Below, one piece after another: positions 39,903 through 49,571 of a stretch of DNA of 64,000 nt. Position 1 is the stretch's first letter. Each line of letters begins with the position of its first letter. The notes under the pieces were generated by a model that saw nothing but the letters and a program-made list of their open reading frames with translations, ran no database searches and was not told the origin of the DNA. Source of the stretch: Prochlorococcus sp. AG-402-P16 (GTDB lineage Bacteria; Cyanobacteriota; Cyanobacteriia; PCC-6307; Cyanobiaceae); NCBI GenBank assembly GCA_003216295.1, contig QCJB01000001.1, positions 95,595 to 159,594 of the forward strand, read 5' to 3'. Both the position numbers and the translations under genes were made by a program.

Positions 39903-40281
39903 TAATCTATTTTCTTTTCTATTAGTTTCTTTTGGAGCAATTATAGGATCTAATATGAGGTTTGTAATTTACTCAAGATTAGATCAAGTTCGATATAATA
40001 AAAAAATCATAACTTTACTAATAAATAGTATTGCTTCATTTTTTTTGGGTTTGTTCTATTCTATATCCATAGATATTAATAATCTCAATTATGCCAATAA
40101 ATTAGGATTGTTTTGTTTCGTTGGAATTTTAGGAAGCTTTAGTACTTTCTCAACATTTATCTATGATTTGTATGACTTGTTATCTCAATTGAAATTTGAT
40201 AAAGCATTAATAATATTGGTTTGTTCTTTATTTTTGGGAATGATTTCATTGGTTATTGGTTTGACTGTTGGCAAGCTATAA
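39889..40281 (+). CDS. crcB: Fluoride efflux channel subunit CrcB (first copy)
   Basis: CrcB/Fluc proteins are small four-helix channels that export toxic fluoride as dual-topology or paired dimers. The 130-residue product shows LVSFGAIIGSNMRFVIYSR (the G-A-x-x-G-x-x-x-R-F start), LINSIASFFLGL with the conserved Asn, and VGILGSFSTFSTFIYDL, the phenylalanine-box region. The start is a TTG at 39889 inside the end of the SH3 gene; no better start is available. The next crcB copy begins at the following base, as expected for a heterodimeric pair of opposite topology. Confidence 0.85.
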   Translation: MGSVDNLFSFLLVSFGAIIGSNMRFVIYSRLDQVRYNKKIITLLINSIASFFLGLFYSISIDINNLNYANKLGLFCFVGILGSFSTFSTFIYDLYDLLSQLKFDKALIILVCSLFLGMISLVIGLTVGKL

Positions 40282-40626
40282 ATGAGAAATTATTTTCAAA
40301 GAAATAATTTTTTTATGATCTCACTTGGTGCTATCCCAGGAACTATATTGAGGTGGCAATCTCAAGATTTTTTTGTAGTTAATATAATTGGTTGTTTTCT
40401 CATAGGATTTATTAATGCCTTACCTTTATCAAAGCAAATCAAACTTTTATTTGGATTTGGTTTTTGTGCTTCTTTAACTACTTTTAGTGGATGGATTTTT
40501 TACTTGTATGAATTAATAAATGAGGGTTTGTATGAAATGTTATTTTTCAATATAATTTCGATTTTATTGTTAGGCTTATTTGCAGTCGCATGTGGAAATT
40601 TAGTTGCTAAGAAAATAATAAATTAG
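40282..40626 (+). CDS. crcB: Fluoride efflux channel subunit CrcB (second copy)
   Basis: A 114-residue partner of the preceding gene. Motifs are ISLGAIPGTILRW (G-A-x-x-G-x-x-x-R), NIIGCFLIGFINAL with the channel Asn and GFGFCASLTTFSGWIFYLYE, the T-T-F-S motif. Four hydrophobic segments fill the protein. No fluoride riboswitch was recognised upstream, which fits expression as part of the gyrB transcript. Its 3' end overlaps the converging gpx gene by 4 bp. Confidence 0.87.
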   Translation: MRNYFQRNNFFMISLGAIPGTILRWQSQDFFVVNIIGCFLIGFINALPLSKQIKLLFGFGFCASLTTFSGWIFYLYELINEGLYEMLFFNIISILLLGLFAVACGNLVAKKIIN

Positions 40627-41099
40627 TCCAATAACTTTTCAATAGCCTTTGTAATTTCATCACTTTCTGGTTCTACGGAACTTTTGAACCGAGCCACCGC
40701 ATCTCCACTTCTGTTGATGAGAAACTTTTCGAAGTTCCATTCAACATCTCCACTTGGACTTACTTTATTCAAAGTTGTAAAAGGCTCTGTTGTGTTTCCC
40801 TTTGCATGAACTTTTTGGAAAAGTGGGAAACTTGCTCCATAGGATATTGAACAGAATTCTTTGATTTCCTCCAAAGATCCTGGCTCTTGATTCCCAAAAT
40901 CATTGCAAGGGAAGCCCAAAACTTTTAAGCCCTTGGATCCGTACTTGTTTTGTAGATTTTGAAGAGCTTTATATTGTTTAGTAAATCCGCACTTGCTGGC
41001 AACATTTACAATCAATAAAACATTTCCTTTGAAATGTCCTAAAGTCATCTTTTCGTTTTCAAAAGAAAAGATTTCCACTTTGCTGATGTTTATGGACAT
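40623..41099 (-). CDS. Glutathione peroxidase family protein
   Basis: A 158-residue thiol peroxidase of the GPX family, which reduces hydrogen peroxide and lipid hydroperoxides, often using thioredoxin rather than glutathione in cyanobacteria. The peroxidatic Cys is in NVASKCGFTKQY (about 33-44), followed by LKVLGFPCNDFGNQEPGS (about 60-76) with the second Cys, and WNFEKFLINRSGD (about 120) carrying the catalytic Trp and Asn. It is Cys-type, not selenocysteine. It is divergent from mgtE with 44 bp between starts. Confidence 0.94.
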   Translation of the reverse strand: MSINISKVEIFSFENEKMTLGHFKGNVLLIVNVASKCGFTKQYKALQNLQNKYGSKGLKVLGFPCNDFGNQEPGSLEEIKEFCSISYGASFPLFQKVHAKGNTTEPFTTLNKVSPSGDVEWNFEKFLINRSGDAVARFKSSVEPESDEITKAIEKLLD

Positions 41100-41143
41100 G
41101 GATATGGAAAAAACAAAAATTGAAGTTAGTCATAAAATAATAA

Positions 41144-42571
41144 ATGCTTGCTGCTCCGAATATGAATGATCACCTTGGGGCATCCAGTGAGACTGCTCAT
41201 TTGAAGAATGGGAGTTTGGTTGCAGAGGCAGTTGCTCAGCAGTTAGAGGCAATGCTTTCTGCAGGCAATTATGATGGAGTCAAATCACTGCTCAATCCTG
41301 TTCAGCCTGTAGATATCGCACAGGCTATTGGGACCTTGCCAATGATTTTGCAGGCTTTGGCTTTTAGGCTTTTAAATAAAAATGAGGCAATTGAAGTTTA
41401 TGAGTATTTAGATGCTTCAGTTCAGCAAAATCTTTTAGATCGTTTGAGATCTAATGAGGTGTTGGATTTAGTGGAGGAGATGTCTCCTGATGACCGTGTC
41501 CGCCTTTTTGATGAGTTGCCTGCAAAAGTAGTTAGGCGATTGCTTGCGGAACTTAGCCCTGAAGAAAGACGAGTAACTGCTCAACTTTTGGGTTATGAAT
41601 CTGAAACTGCTGGCAGGTTAATGACAACCGAGTTTATAGATCTTAAAGAATTTCTAAGTGTCTCTCAAGCATTGAAATTAGTAAGGCAAAGAGCACCTTT
41701 TACCGAGACAATTTATAGTCTTTATGTCACTGATAAAGAAAGGCATCTGACTGGGATTTTGTCACTTAGGGATTTGGTGGTAGCTGACCCTGAATCGCTA
41801 ATTGGCGAAGTAATGACGAGAGATGTTGTGAATGTTCGAACAGATACTGATCAAGAGGAGGTTGCAAGAGCAATTCAAAGATATGATTTTTTAGCTTTAC
41901 CAGTTGTGGACCTTGAAAAAAGACTAGTTGGTATTGTCACTGTTGATGATGTGATAGATGTTATTGAGCAAGAAGCAACTCGGGATATTTATGCAGCTGG
42001 TGCAGTCCAAGCAGGCGATGAGGATGATTATTTTCAAAGTAATTTGTTCGTTGTAGCCAGACGAAGAATTGTATGGCTTGCAGTTTTGGTATTAGCTAAT
42101 GGATTGACAACACAAGTGATTGCAATGAACGATGAGGTTCTGAAGAAAGTAGTTTTACTAGCTGCCTTTATACCTTTATTGATTGGTGCTGGCGGTAACG
42201 TAGGAGCTCAAAGTTCAACGGTTGTTATTAGAGGTTTGAGTACTCAACGAATTCAAAGGCTTGGCCTTTTTAGAGCTATTGCAAGAGAAGCTTTCGCAGG
42301 AGCTTTGTTAGGTATTCTGATGGCTCTATTTGTAGTACCTTTCGCTTGGTGGCAAGGTCAGGGCCCATTGGTAGCAACAGCTGTGGGGATAAGTTTGATG
42401 GCTATTACAACTTTAGCTGCGACTGCAGGAGCATCATTACCTTTGCTTTTTGATCGCATGGGATTAGATCCTGCATTAATGTCTGCTCCATTCATTACTA
42501 CGGCTACCGACGTGGCGGGGGTATTGATTTATTTGAAGACAGCTTCTTGGCTTTTAGATAGGCTGGCGTAG
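41144..42571 (+). CDS. mgtE: Magnesium transporter MgtE
   Basis: Mg2+ channel of the plasma membrane gated by intracellular magnesium. The 475-residue product has the N-domain of helical repeats (about 30-155; EEMSPDDRVRLFDELPAKVVRRLL), two CBS domains (about 165-285; YSLYVTDKERHLTGILSLRDL and FLALPVVDLEKRLVGIVTVDD) and five membrane helices (about 305-475) with the selectivity region LLIGAGGNVGAQSSTVVIRGL and FITTATDVAGVLIYL. Length and order are canonical. No magnesium riboswitch was noticed in the 44-bp upstream gap. Confidence 0.95.
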   Translation: MLAAPNMNDHLGASSETAHLKNGSLVAEAVAQQLEAMLSAGNYDGVKSLLNPVQPVDIAQAIGTLPMILQALAFRLLNKNEAIEVYEYLDASVQQNLLDRLRSNEVLDLVEEMSPDDRVRLFDELPAKVVRRLLAELSPEERRVTAQLLGYESETAGRLMTTEFIDLKEFLSVSQALKLVRQRAPFTETIYSLYVTDKERHLTGILSLRDLVVADPESLIGEVMTRDVVNVRTDTDQEEVARAIQRYDFLALPVVDLEKRLVGIVTVDDVIDVIEQEATRDIYAAGAVQAGDEDDYFQSNLFVVARRRIVWLAVLVLANGLTTQVIAMNDEVLKKVVLLAAFIPLLIGAGGNVGAQSSTVVIRGLSTQRIQRLGLFRAIAREAFAGALLGILMALFVVPFAWWQGQGPLVATAVGISLMAITTLAATAGASLPLLFDRMGLDPALMSAPFITTATDVAGVLIYLKTASWLLDRLA

Positions 42572-42671
42572 AAGCCGAATGAGTGTTTTTACTCAAAGTT
42601 GCAGAAGGTGGACTCTACTTAATTGATCTTTACAATTCTTAGTAGTAAGCTTTACAAAACTAAACAAACCA

Positions 42672-43679
42672 ATGTCATTAGCGGTGGAGACTTCTTCTGT
42701 CAAAACTAAATCTGTTATGCCTTCCGCGCGGTCATTATCAGATATTGATTTGGTTCGTTCCTATCTAAGAGATATAGGACGAGTACCTTTGCTATCTCAC
42801 GAACAAGAGATAACTCTAGGAAGACAGGTACAAAATCTTATGGTGCTAGAAAGTATTGAATCTGATCTTGAAAGTGATCTGGGCAAAAAGCCTGAAATTA
42901 ATTTATTTGCTGAAAAAGCTGGTGTTTCTCCAACTCAATTGAAAAAGAAGATTAAAAGTGGTAGAAGAGCTAAAGAAAGAATGGTTGCGGCCAATCTTCG
43001 ACTTGTTGTAAGTGTTGCCAAGAAGTATACAAAAAGGAATATGGAACTACTTGATTTAATTCAAGAAGGAACTATTGGACTTGTTAGAGGTGTAGAAAAA
43101 TTTGATCCCACTCGTGGATACAAATTTTCTACCTATGCTTATTGGTGGATTCGCCAAGGAATTACTCGTGCAATTGCAGAAAAAAGTAGATCGATAAGAC
43201 TTCCTATTCACATAACTGAAATGCTTAATAAATTAAAAAAAGGACAACGAGAATTAAGTCAGGAACTGTCTAGAACTCCTACCTTGAAAGAGTTATCTCA
43301 ATATGTTGAACTCCCCGAAAATGAGGTTAAAGATTTAATGAGTAGAGCTGGTCAGCCTGTTAGTTTAGAAACAAAAATTGGTGATGGAGAAGATACTATT
43401 TTATTAGATTTATTATCAAATGAAATTGATATGCCTTCAGAACAAATTGAAAGTGATTGTATGAAAGGAGATCTAGAAACATTGCTGGAACAACTTCCTG
43501 AATTACAAAATCGTGTTTTAAGAATGAGGTATGGCATGGATGGTGATGATCCAATGAGCCTTACTGGTATAGGAAGGGTTTTAGGGATTAGTAGAGATAG
43601 AGTCAGAAATTTAGAAAGAGATGGTTTGAGAGGTTTAAGAAAAGCAGGTGAAACTGTTCAGGCTTACATGGCTTCCTGA
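42672..43679 (+). CDS. Group 2 RNA polymerase sigma-70 factor
   Basis: A 335-residue RpoD-like alternative sigma factor. Region 1.2 is DLVRSYLRDIGRVPLLSHEQE (about 25), regions 2.1-2.4 include AANLRLVVSVAKKYTKRNME, LIQEGTIGLVRGVEKFDP and FSTYAYWWIRQGITRAIAE (about 115-175), region 3 contains RLPIHITEMLNKLKKGQREL, and region 4.2 has LTGIGRVLGISRDRVRNLE (about 300). The absence of a long region 1.1 and the short length place it in group 2 (SigB/C/D-like) rather than the main RpoD. The 3' end overlaps the converging hydrolase gene by 16 bp. Confidence 0.93.
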   Translation: MSLAVETSSVKTKSVMPSARSLSDIDLVRSYLRDIGRVPLLSHEQEITLGRQVQNLMVLESIESDLESDLGKKPEINLFAEKAGVSPTQLKKKIKSGRRAKERMVAANLRLVVSVAKKYTKRNMELLDLIQEGTIGLVRGVEKFDPTRGYKFSTYAYWWIRQGITRAIAEKSRSIRLPIHITEMLNKLKKGQRELSQELSRTPTLKELSQYVELPENEVKDLMSRAGQPVSLETKIGDGEDTILLDLLSNEIDMPSEQIESDCMKGDLETLLEQLPELQNRVLRMRYGMDGDDPMSLTGIGRVLGISRDRVRNLERDGLRGLRKAGETVQAYMAS

Positions 43680-44563
43680 ATTATTTTTTGAAGAATCGGA
43701 TTTACTTTCTCAGGCATTTCATCATGTGGACAATGTCCAGCATTATTTATTATGTCTAATGATTTAATACATTCAAAAGTATTCAACCATTGTTCAGCCT
43801 CTTTGAGAGGTTCCCATGGGTCTTTCTCTCCCCAAATTAAATAAACAGGATTGGTTGACAAGGCTAATAAATCTGGTGCTAAATGATCATCAAATAAATT
43901 TATAAATCCTCGAAAAGCTTCTTCTGCTCCTTTACCTTGAGTTGGTTTGAAAAGTATATCTATTAATTCTTTATTTATATTTTTTCCACTTGGGTAGGCT
44001 ACTTTTAAAATTTTTTCGATAAAAGTTGGATTTGCAGCATTGTTGAAAAGGCTTGAACTGAGTAATCTTTGTCTTACTAATGTTTTTATTACTGGTCTAA
44101 GAAAACGCATCAATAATGATTGCTCAGCTAATCTCTTATCATCCATTGTTCTCTGTGCACAATCAATTAATATAACTCCTAGACATTCTTTAGATAACCT
44201 TTGGGAAGCATTTAATGCTATTACTCCCCCAATGGAATTGCCTATTATTAAGACAGGGGTTTGAACAATTTCATTGCAAAAATCAATAATTTGTTGAGTC
44301 CAGTTGTTAAAACAATATTGAAAATTATTAGTACGTTTCTTTTCATATAAGAGCTGTGAATTTGGTTTACTACTCTCCCCAAATCCAATCAAATCTAATG
44401 AATAGCATGGTGCTATTGAGCTAATATTGTTTTGATTATATCTCCAATGCTCTTTGCATGCGCCAAAACCATGAATCATTACTATTGCCATTCTATTTTC
44501 ATTGCTCTCATCTTCGACTTTCCATGCAATTTGATAACCTTTCCAATTCCAGAATTGCTGCAT
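43664..44563 (-). CDS. Alpha/beta hydrolase
   Basis: A 299-residue alpha/beta-hydrolase fold protein. The oxyanion-hole motif is IVMIHGFGACKEHW (about 27-40), the nucleophile elbow is LIGNSIGGVIALNA (about 107-119, Ser in G-N-S-I-G-G), the acid lies near YLIWGEKDPWEP (about 250) and the catalytic His in NNAGHCPHDE (about 280). It resembles the cyanobacterial hydrolases related to plant pheophytinase and other lipid or pigment esterases, but the substrate cannot be assigned from sequence. No signal peptide is seen. Confidence 0.88.
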   Translation of the reverse strand: MQQFWNWKGYQIAWKVEDESNENRMAIVMIHGFGACKEHWRYNQNNISSIAPCYSLDLIGFGESSKPNSQLLYEKKRTNNFQYCFNNWTQQIIDFCNEIVQTPVLIIGNSIGGVIALNASQRLSKECLGVILIDCAQRTMDDKRLAEQSLLMRFLRPVIKTLVRQRLLSSSLFNNAANPTFIEKILKVAYPSGKNINKELIDILFKPTQGKGAEEAFRGFINLFDDHLAPDLLALSTNPVYLIWGEKDPWEPLKEAEQWLNTFECIKSLDIINNAGHCPHDEMPEKVNPILQKIIQEAM

Positions 44564-44744
44564 AACTGCATTGAATGATACGATTTCATTTATACGTAAA
44601 ATTCTATCTTCAGTAAAGAAATTAACTTATTTATTTATATTATTATATTTAATAACTCTCCTAAACCAATCAAACCTCAAAAAAAAATATTTACAATGAT
44701 ATTCTTTTAAACTTTCCCTGAGAATTTTAGATTTTGTTATTAAT

Positions 44745-45893
44745 ATGATTGATTCTATTCAAGATATTCAAAAAATTCTTCTCAAATGGTTTGGGGAAAA
44801 TGGTAGGCATTGGATTCCTTGGAAATTGAAGAAAAATGGCTCTATTCCTAGGCCTGGAGAAAGTATATCTCCATATGAAATTTGGATTGCAGAGGTAATG
44901 CTTCAACAGACGCAGCTTAAAGTGGTAATTCCCTATTGGGAAAAATGGATAAAAAGTTTTCCTTCTCTTAATGATTTAGCAGAAGCTAAGGAGCAAAATG
45001 TTCTTTTGCTTTGGCAAGGTCTTGGTTATTATTCACGGGCAAAAAGAATATATCAATCTTCAAAATTATTACTTAAATTTGTTGAAAACAATAAAAGCTT
45101 CAATCCTCTTTCATGGCCATTGGAAATGGATCAATGGATGTCTCTCCCTGGTATTGGTAGAAATACTGCAGGAAGCATTATTTCTTCTGCCTTTGACTTG
45201 CCTACACCAATATTGGATGGAAATGTAAAAAGAATTTTTTCTAGGTTAATTGCTAATGAAAACACAAAAGGGAAAAACTTGAAAAGGCTTTGGGAATTGA
45301 GTTCTTTATTCATTTCAACTGATAGTCCAAGGAATATTAATCAAGCTTTGATGGATTTTGGAGCCATGGTATGTACTCCTAAAAAACCAAATTGTTTTAC
45401 ATGTCCATTACAAAATCATTGCGTTGCTTATATGAAGTACGATCCTATCAATTTTCCCAAAAAAGAAGTGAAAAAAAGTAAGCCTCATGAAGAAATAGGT
45501 ATTGGTCTTATTTTTAATAAATCTGGAGAATTACTAATAGATCAACGTCTGGAAAGTTCAAGTATGGGTGGGATGTGGGAGTTCCCTGGAGGGAAAAAAA
45601 CCTCTGAGGAAACTATTGAAGAAACTATTGAAAGAGAAATTCGAGAAGAACTAGGGATTATTGTTAGAACAGGGAAAAGGCTCATATCTTTTGATCACTT
45701 ATATACTCATAAGAAACTTTCTTTTACTGTTCATATATGTATATGGGAATCTGGTCAACCTCAATCTTTAGCCAGTCAAAAGTTCCTATGGGTGTTTCCC
45801 GATCAACTATTTAATTTTCCTTTCCCTGCGGCGAATACTAAAATTATTTCTGCATTGCATAAACATCTAGGTATTGAAAATAAAAAACCTTAA
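44745..45893 (+). CDS. mutY: A/G-specific adenine glycosylase MutY with C-terminal NUDIX domain
   Basis: Removes adenine mispaired with 8-oxoguanine. In the 382-residue product the N-terminal domain has IWIAEVMLQQTQLKVVIPYW (catalytic Glu), the helix-hairpin-helix LPGIGRNTAGSI (about 134-145) with downstream ILDGNVKRI, and a 4Fe-4S cluster CTPKKPNCFTCPLQNHC (C-x6-C-x2-C-x5-C, about 209-225). The C-terminal domain (about 240-375) is MutT-like with GGMWEFPGGKK and EREIREELGI, used for 8-oxoG recognition. The 181-bp upstream gap shows no clear regulatory site. Confidence 0.95.
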   Translation: MIDSIQDIQKILLKWFGENGRHWIPWKLKKNGSIPRPGESISPYEIWIAEVMLQQTQLKVVIPYWEKWIKSFPSLNDLAEAKEQNVLLLWQGLGYYSRAKRIYQSSKLLLKFVENNKSFNPLSWPLEMDQWMSLPGIGRNTAGSIISSAFDLPTPILDGNVKRIFSRLIANENTKGKNLKRLWELSSLFISTDSPRNINQALMDFGAMVCTPKKPNCFTCPLQNHCVAYMKYDPINFPKKEVKKSKPHEEIGIGLIFNKSGELLIDQRLESSSMGGMWEFPGGKKTSEETIEETIEREIREELGIIVRTGKRLISFDHLYTHKKLSFTVHICIWESGQPQSLASQKFLWVFPDQLFNFPFPAANTKIISALHKHLGIENKKP

Positions 45894-45929
45894 CTTATCA
45901 ATAGCAACTTATCTAGTAATTAATCAAAA

Positions 45930-46946
45930 ATGAAAGTCGCAAGTGTAATTTCGATGGGAGAAGCTTTAGTAGATCGACTTGGTCCTCCAGGAGGAGATCC
46001 TTCTTATGATTTACCTGTTCAAGATTGTTTTGGTGGCGCTCCAGCTAATGTTGCATGCGCATTAAGTCGCTTAGGAGTGGATGTTTCTTTTATTGGCTCT
46101 CTTGGCGATGATCGTTTTGGGAATAATTTTAAGAATTTAATGATTGATAGAGGAATAAACATAAGTGGATTGCAGCAAGATAAGTTACGTCCAACAAGGA
46201 TTGTTTTGGTGCGTAGAGATGTTGATGGAGAGAGATTCTTTGAGGGGTTCAAAGGCGATAAAGGATTGGGATTTGCAGACCAAGCAATATCTCGGGAAAA
46301 ACTTATTAAAGACTGGCCTTGTTCTATCAAAAATGTCAAATGGTTGATTCTTGGCACAATCCCTGTGGCGTCTAAAATTTCTTCCGAGTCTTATTTATGG
46401 TGTATTGAAAATGCTTTAAATTCTGATATTAAAATTGCATTGGATTTGAATTGGCGTCCGACTTTTTGGCGAAATAAAGTTTCTAATTTGTCCGTACCAT
46501 CTTCTAATGAAAAAAAAGTTATTAAAGATATTTTAAAAAATGTCTCATTAATTAAACTTGCGAAAGAAGAGGCACAATGGTTTTTTGATTCTTGCAATCC
46601 AATTGAAATTTCAACAACTTTGCCACAAAAACCCTCTGTAATAGTCACTGATGGTTCTAATCCTATTTCATGGTTATTAAATAATCACTTTGGAAATTCA
46701 TTAGCAATCTCACCATCTTTAATTGTTGATACAACTGGAGCAGGGGATGCATTCACTGCAGGATTAATTTATAAACTCTTATCTATTGATTTGGATCAAA
46801 TTAGTAAACCTTTGGCTGAGGAAATCATTAAATTTGCTACTGCTTGTGGTGCTTATGTTTGCCAAGGGGTAGGAGCTATTGATCCACAACCTTATCTTGA
46901 TGATGTTGATAAATTATTAGCTTTATCAAATGGAGGAAAAAGCTGA
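45930..46946 (+). CDS. PfkB-family sugar kinase (fructokinase-like)
   Basis: A 338-residue ribokinase/PfkB-fold kinase. Signature 1 lies in DCFGGAPANVACALSRLGVD (about 31-50) and signature 2 in DTTGAGDAFTAGLIYKL (about 268-284) with the catalytic Asp. The GGAPANVA variant and VVRRD-like strand suggest a fructokinase, as annotated in many picocyanobacteria, but other hexoses are possible. It begins 36 bp after mutY. Its last 55 bp overlap the antiparallel 3' end of tsaE. Confidence 0.88.
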   Translation: MKVASVISMGEALVDRLGPPGGDPSYDLPVQDCFGGAPANVACALSRLGVDVSFIGSLGDDRFGNNFKNLMIDRGINISGLQQDKLRPTRIVLVRRDVDGERFFEGFKGDKGLGFADQAISREKLIKDWPCSIKNVKWLILGTIPVASKISSESYLWCIENALNSDIKIALDLNWRPTFWRNKVSNLSVPSSNEKKVIKDILKNVSLIKLAKEEAQWFFDSCNPIEISTTLPQKPSVIVTDGSNPISWLLNNHFGNSLAISPSLIVDTTGAGDAFTAGLIYKLLSIDLDQISKPLAEEIIKFATACGAYVCQGVGAIDPQPYLDDVDKLLALSNGGKS

Positions 46947-47470
46947 AAAAGTCTGGTTTGGTTGTTAGATGCATAGTCTAATTTTCCTCTCCATGCATCT
47001 GAAAGAGAAAGAGATAACCTTTCAGGCCATTCAACTACCATTAATCCACCCATTGCTTTTAATTCCTCCTCTTCTTGTAGGAAAAATTCGTTTGCCGCTT
47101 TCGCTTGGTCAATTCGATATAGATCAATGTGAATCAATGGCGGAGATCCTGAAGGATAATGTTGTGATAAAGGAAAGGTTGGCGAAGTTATAGTTTCATT
47201 GATCCCTAGGCTTTTTGCAATTCCCTTAACTAAAGTAGTTTTTCCAGCTCCAAGAGGACCATGTAAAAGAAGAATACTTAGATCAGGAAATTTTTTTGTT
47301 AACGTTGAACCAAATATTATCGTAGATTCAGGTTTATCCAGAGTCCAGCAGAAATTATTAGTTTGCTGACCAAATGAATTAAAAACCTCGAATTTTTTTT
47401 CAGAATCTTTTTCCACAATCTCCTTAAAAGAGCTTATTTTTATGTTTGCAGCAACTAAATCAAATCTCAA
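46892..47470 (-). CDS. tsaE: tRNA threonylcarbamoyladenosine biosynthesis ATPase TsaE (start uncertain)
   Basis: TsaE is the ATPase that cycles the TsaB-TsaD complex making t6A37 on ANN-decoding tRNAs. It shows Walker [32 protein letters not shown] (switch region), LIHIDLYRI and VVEWPERL. From the ATG at 47470 it has 192 residues, longer than usual and overlapping the divergent ahcY start by 29 bp. A GTG at 47416 is preceded 3 bp upstream by the Shine-Dalgarno-like TAAGGAG and gives 174 residues without the overlap; I think this is the better start. The 3' end overlaps the PfkB gene by 55 bp. Confidence 0.88.
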   Translation of the reverse strand: MRFDLVAANIKISSFKEIVEKDSEKKFEVFNSFGQQTNNFCWTLDKPESTIIFGSTLTKKFPDLSILLLHGPLGAGKTTLVKGIAKSLGINETITSPTFPLSQHYPSGSPPLIHIDLYRIDQAKAANEFFLQEEEELKAMGGLMVVEWPERLSLSLSDAWRGKLDYASNNQTRLFQLFPPFDKANNLSTSSR

Positions 47471-48875
47471 CAGTATTGAGAAAAATCCTGATTACGTCGT
47501 AAAAGACATAACTCAAGCTGAATTTGGTCGAAAAGAACTTTTAATTGCAGAAACAGAAATGCCAGGGTTAATGGCATTGAGAACAAAATATGGATCTGAA
47601 AAGCCCTTAAAGGGGGCTTTCATTGCCGGTAGTCTCCATATGACTATTCAAACAGGAGTTCTTATAGAAACATTAGTTGATCTTGGAGCAAAAGTAAGAT
47701 GGGCTTCTTGCAATATTTTTTCTACTCAAGATCACGCAGCTGCCGCAATAGCAGACTCCGGGGTACCAGTATTTGCAAAAAAAGGAGAAACATTAGACGA
47801 GTACTGGGAATATACTCATAAGATTTTTGAATGGAGTGATGGTGAATCTGCAAATATGATTCTTGACGATGGTGGAGATGCGACTGGTCTATTGATTTTA
47901 GGCAGTAAAGCCGAACAAGATATTTCAGTCCTTGATAAACCTACTAATGAAGAGGAAATTGCCTTATTTGCATCTATAAGAAAAAAACTTTCTCAAGATC
48001 CAAAATTCTATTCAAATGCGAAATCCTCTATTAAAGGTGTCACTGAAGAAACAACAACTGGTGTTGCCCGTCTGTACCAAATGGAAAAAAGCGGAGAACT
48101 TGTTTTTCCAGCTATAAATGTGAATGATTCAGTAACTAAAAGTAAGTTTGACAATCTTTATGGTTGCAGAGAATCTTTAGTAGATGGAATAAAAAGAGCT
48201 ACTGATGTGATGGTCGCTGGCAAGGTTGCTCTAGTTATTGGATATGGAGATGTTGGCAAAGGATCTGCACAGTCATTAAGAGGCCTAGGCGCCACAGTAA
48301 TGATCTCTGAGATAGATCCCATTTGCGCTTTGCAAGCATCTATGGAGGGATTCAGAGTTGTTAGATTGGAAGATGTTGTGCAAGATGTAGATATTTTTGT
48401 TACTGCGACTGGAAACTTTCAAGTTATTAGACATGAACATTTAATCCGGATGAAGAATGAATCGATAGTTTGCAATATTGGTCATTTTGATAATGAAATT
48501 GAAGTTTCTTCTTTGAAGTCATACGAATGGGAAAATATCAAACCTCAAGTTGATCACATTACGTTGCCAAGTGGAAATAAGATAATTCTTTTAGCAGAAG
48601 GAAGGCTGGTTAACCTTGGCTGTGCAACAGGTCATCCTAGTTTTGTTATGAGTAATTCTTTTACAAATCAAGTCTTAGCTCAAATTGAATTATTCAAATA
48701 TGGTGTTAAATATCTCAATAAAGTTTATGTTTTACCAAAACATCTAGATGAAATGGTTGCCATGCTCCATTTAGACAAGATAGGTGCAAAATTAACTAAG
48801 TTGACGGAAGAGCAAGCTCAATATATAAATGTTCCAGTGGATGGACCATATAAGACAGATCAATATCGTTATTAA
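47442..48875 (+). CDS. ahcY: Adenosylhomocysteinase
   Basis: Hydrolyses S-adenosylhomocysteine to adenosine and homocysteine, relieving product inhibition of methyltransferases. The 477-residue product has [15 protein letters not shown] N-terminal region ([19 protein letters not shown]), [16 protein letters not shown] (about 88-103), the NAD-binding [18 protein letters not shown] (about 267-284) and [11 protein letters not shown], and ends KTDQYRY, the invariant C-terminal Lys/Tyr. The length includes the insert found in many bacterial enzymes. It is divergent from tsaE. Confidence 0.96.
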   Translation: MFAATKSNLNSIEKNPDYVVKDITQAEFGRKELLIAETEMPGLMALRTKYGSEKPLKGAFIAGSLHMTIQTGVLIETLVDLGAKVRWASCNIFSTQDHAAAAIADSGVPVFAKKGETLDEYWEYTHKIFEWSDGESANMILDDGGDATGLLILGSKAEQDISVLDKPTNEEEIALFASIRKKLSQDPKFYSNAKSSIKGVTEETTTGVARLYQMEKSGELVFPAINVNDSVTKSKFDNLYGCRESLVDGIKRATDVMVAGKVALVIGYGDVGKGSAQSLRGLGATVMISEIDPICALQASMEGFRVVRLEDVVQDVDIFVTATGNFQVIRHEHLIRMKNESIVCNIGHFDNEIEVSSLKSYEWENIKPQVDHITLPSGNKIILLAEGRLVNLGCATGHPSFVMSNSFTNQVLAQIELFKYGVKYLNKVYVLPKHLDEMVAMLHLDKIGAKLTKLTEEQAQYINVPVDGPYKTDQYRY

Positions 48876-48902
48876 ATTCTTTAAAAAATAAACTTTATAA
48901 AA

Positions 48903-49559
48903 ATGGGAATTTCAGAATTTATATCTTCTTTACCTGAACTAATTGGAAATGCAGTTGAAACAAATCAATGGATTGGATATGGAGCAATTTTATTCGCAAT
49001 GTTTTTGGAAAATCTTATCCCGCCAATTCCCTCAGAATTGATCATGCCTTTAGGTGGTTTTTATGTGCATCAAGGTCAATTAGACCTTTTACCAGTTGTT
49101 TTAGCAGGATTAATAGGGACAGTTATAGGTGCTTTGCCTTGGTATGGAATAGGAAGATTAGTTAATGAAGAAAGACTTGAGGAATGGCTCAAGAAAAATG
49201 GTCGGTGGATAGGGATTAATCCCAATGACCTTTCTCGAAGTAGGAGATGGTTCAATAAATATGGAGTATCACTTGTTTTTTGGGGAAGATTGGTACCTGG
49301 TATTAGAACTTTGATTTCAGTTCCTGCTGGCGTGGAATTGATGCCTTTAACTCCATTTCTTATTTGGACTTCTGCTGGAAGTTTGATTTGGACTTTATTT
49401 TTAACAATTATGGGTTTTTATCTTGGAGATAGTTATAGAAATATTGAACAGTGGATAAGCCCTTTCTCAAGGTTTTTTAAAATAATACTCATCACAATTG
49501 TAGTTGCTACTTTCATAACTTTAATTTATAAAACTCTGAGTAAATTAATCATTAAATAA
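48903..49559 (+). CDS. DedA-family integral membrane protein
   Basis: A 218-residue member of the DedA/VTT family, related to proteins that scramble phospholipids or undecaprenyl phosphate across membranes. It has hydrophobic segments at about 20-42, 55-80, 140-165 and 180-210, the re-entrant-loop motif FLENLIPPIPSELIMPLGG (about 38-56, with the conserved acidic and Pro residues), and GRLVPGIRTLISVPAGVELM (about 130-149, conserved Arg pair). It starts 27 bp after ahcY. Membrane maintenance is the likely role; the exact lipid is unknown. Confidence 0.9.
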   Translation: MGISEFISSLPELIGNAVETNQWIGYGAILFAMFLENLIPPIPSELIMPLGGFYVHQGQLDLLPVVLAGLIGTVIGALPWYGIGRLVNEERLEEWLKKNGRWIGINPNDLSRSRRWFNKYGVSLVFWGRLVPGIRTLISVPAGVELMPLTPFLIWTSAGSLIWTLFLTIMGFYLGDSYRNIEQWISPFSRFFKIILITIVVATFITLIYKTLSKLIIK

Positions 49560-49571
49560 TAAAGTATCTTT

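Noticed and set aside
46165..46648. Overlapping open frames in and against the PfkB kinase gene
   Set aside because: No family motifs; they are alternative-frame shadows of a gene with clear PfkB signatures.
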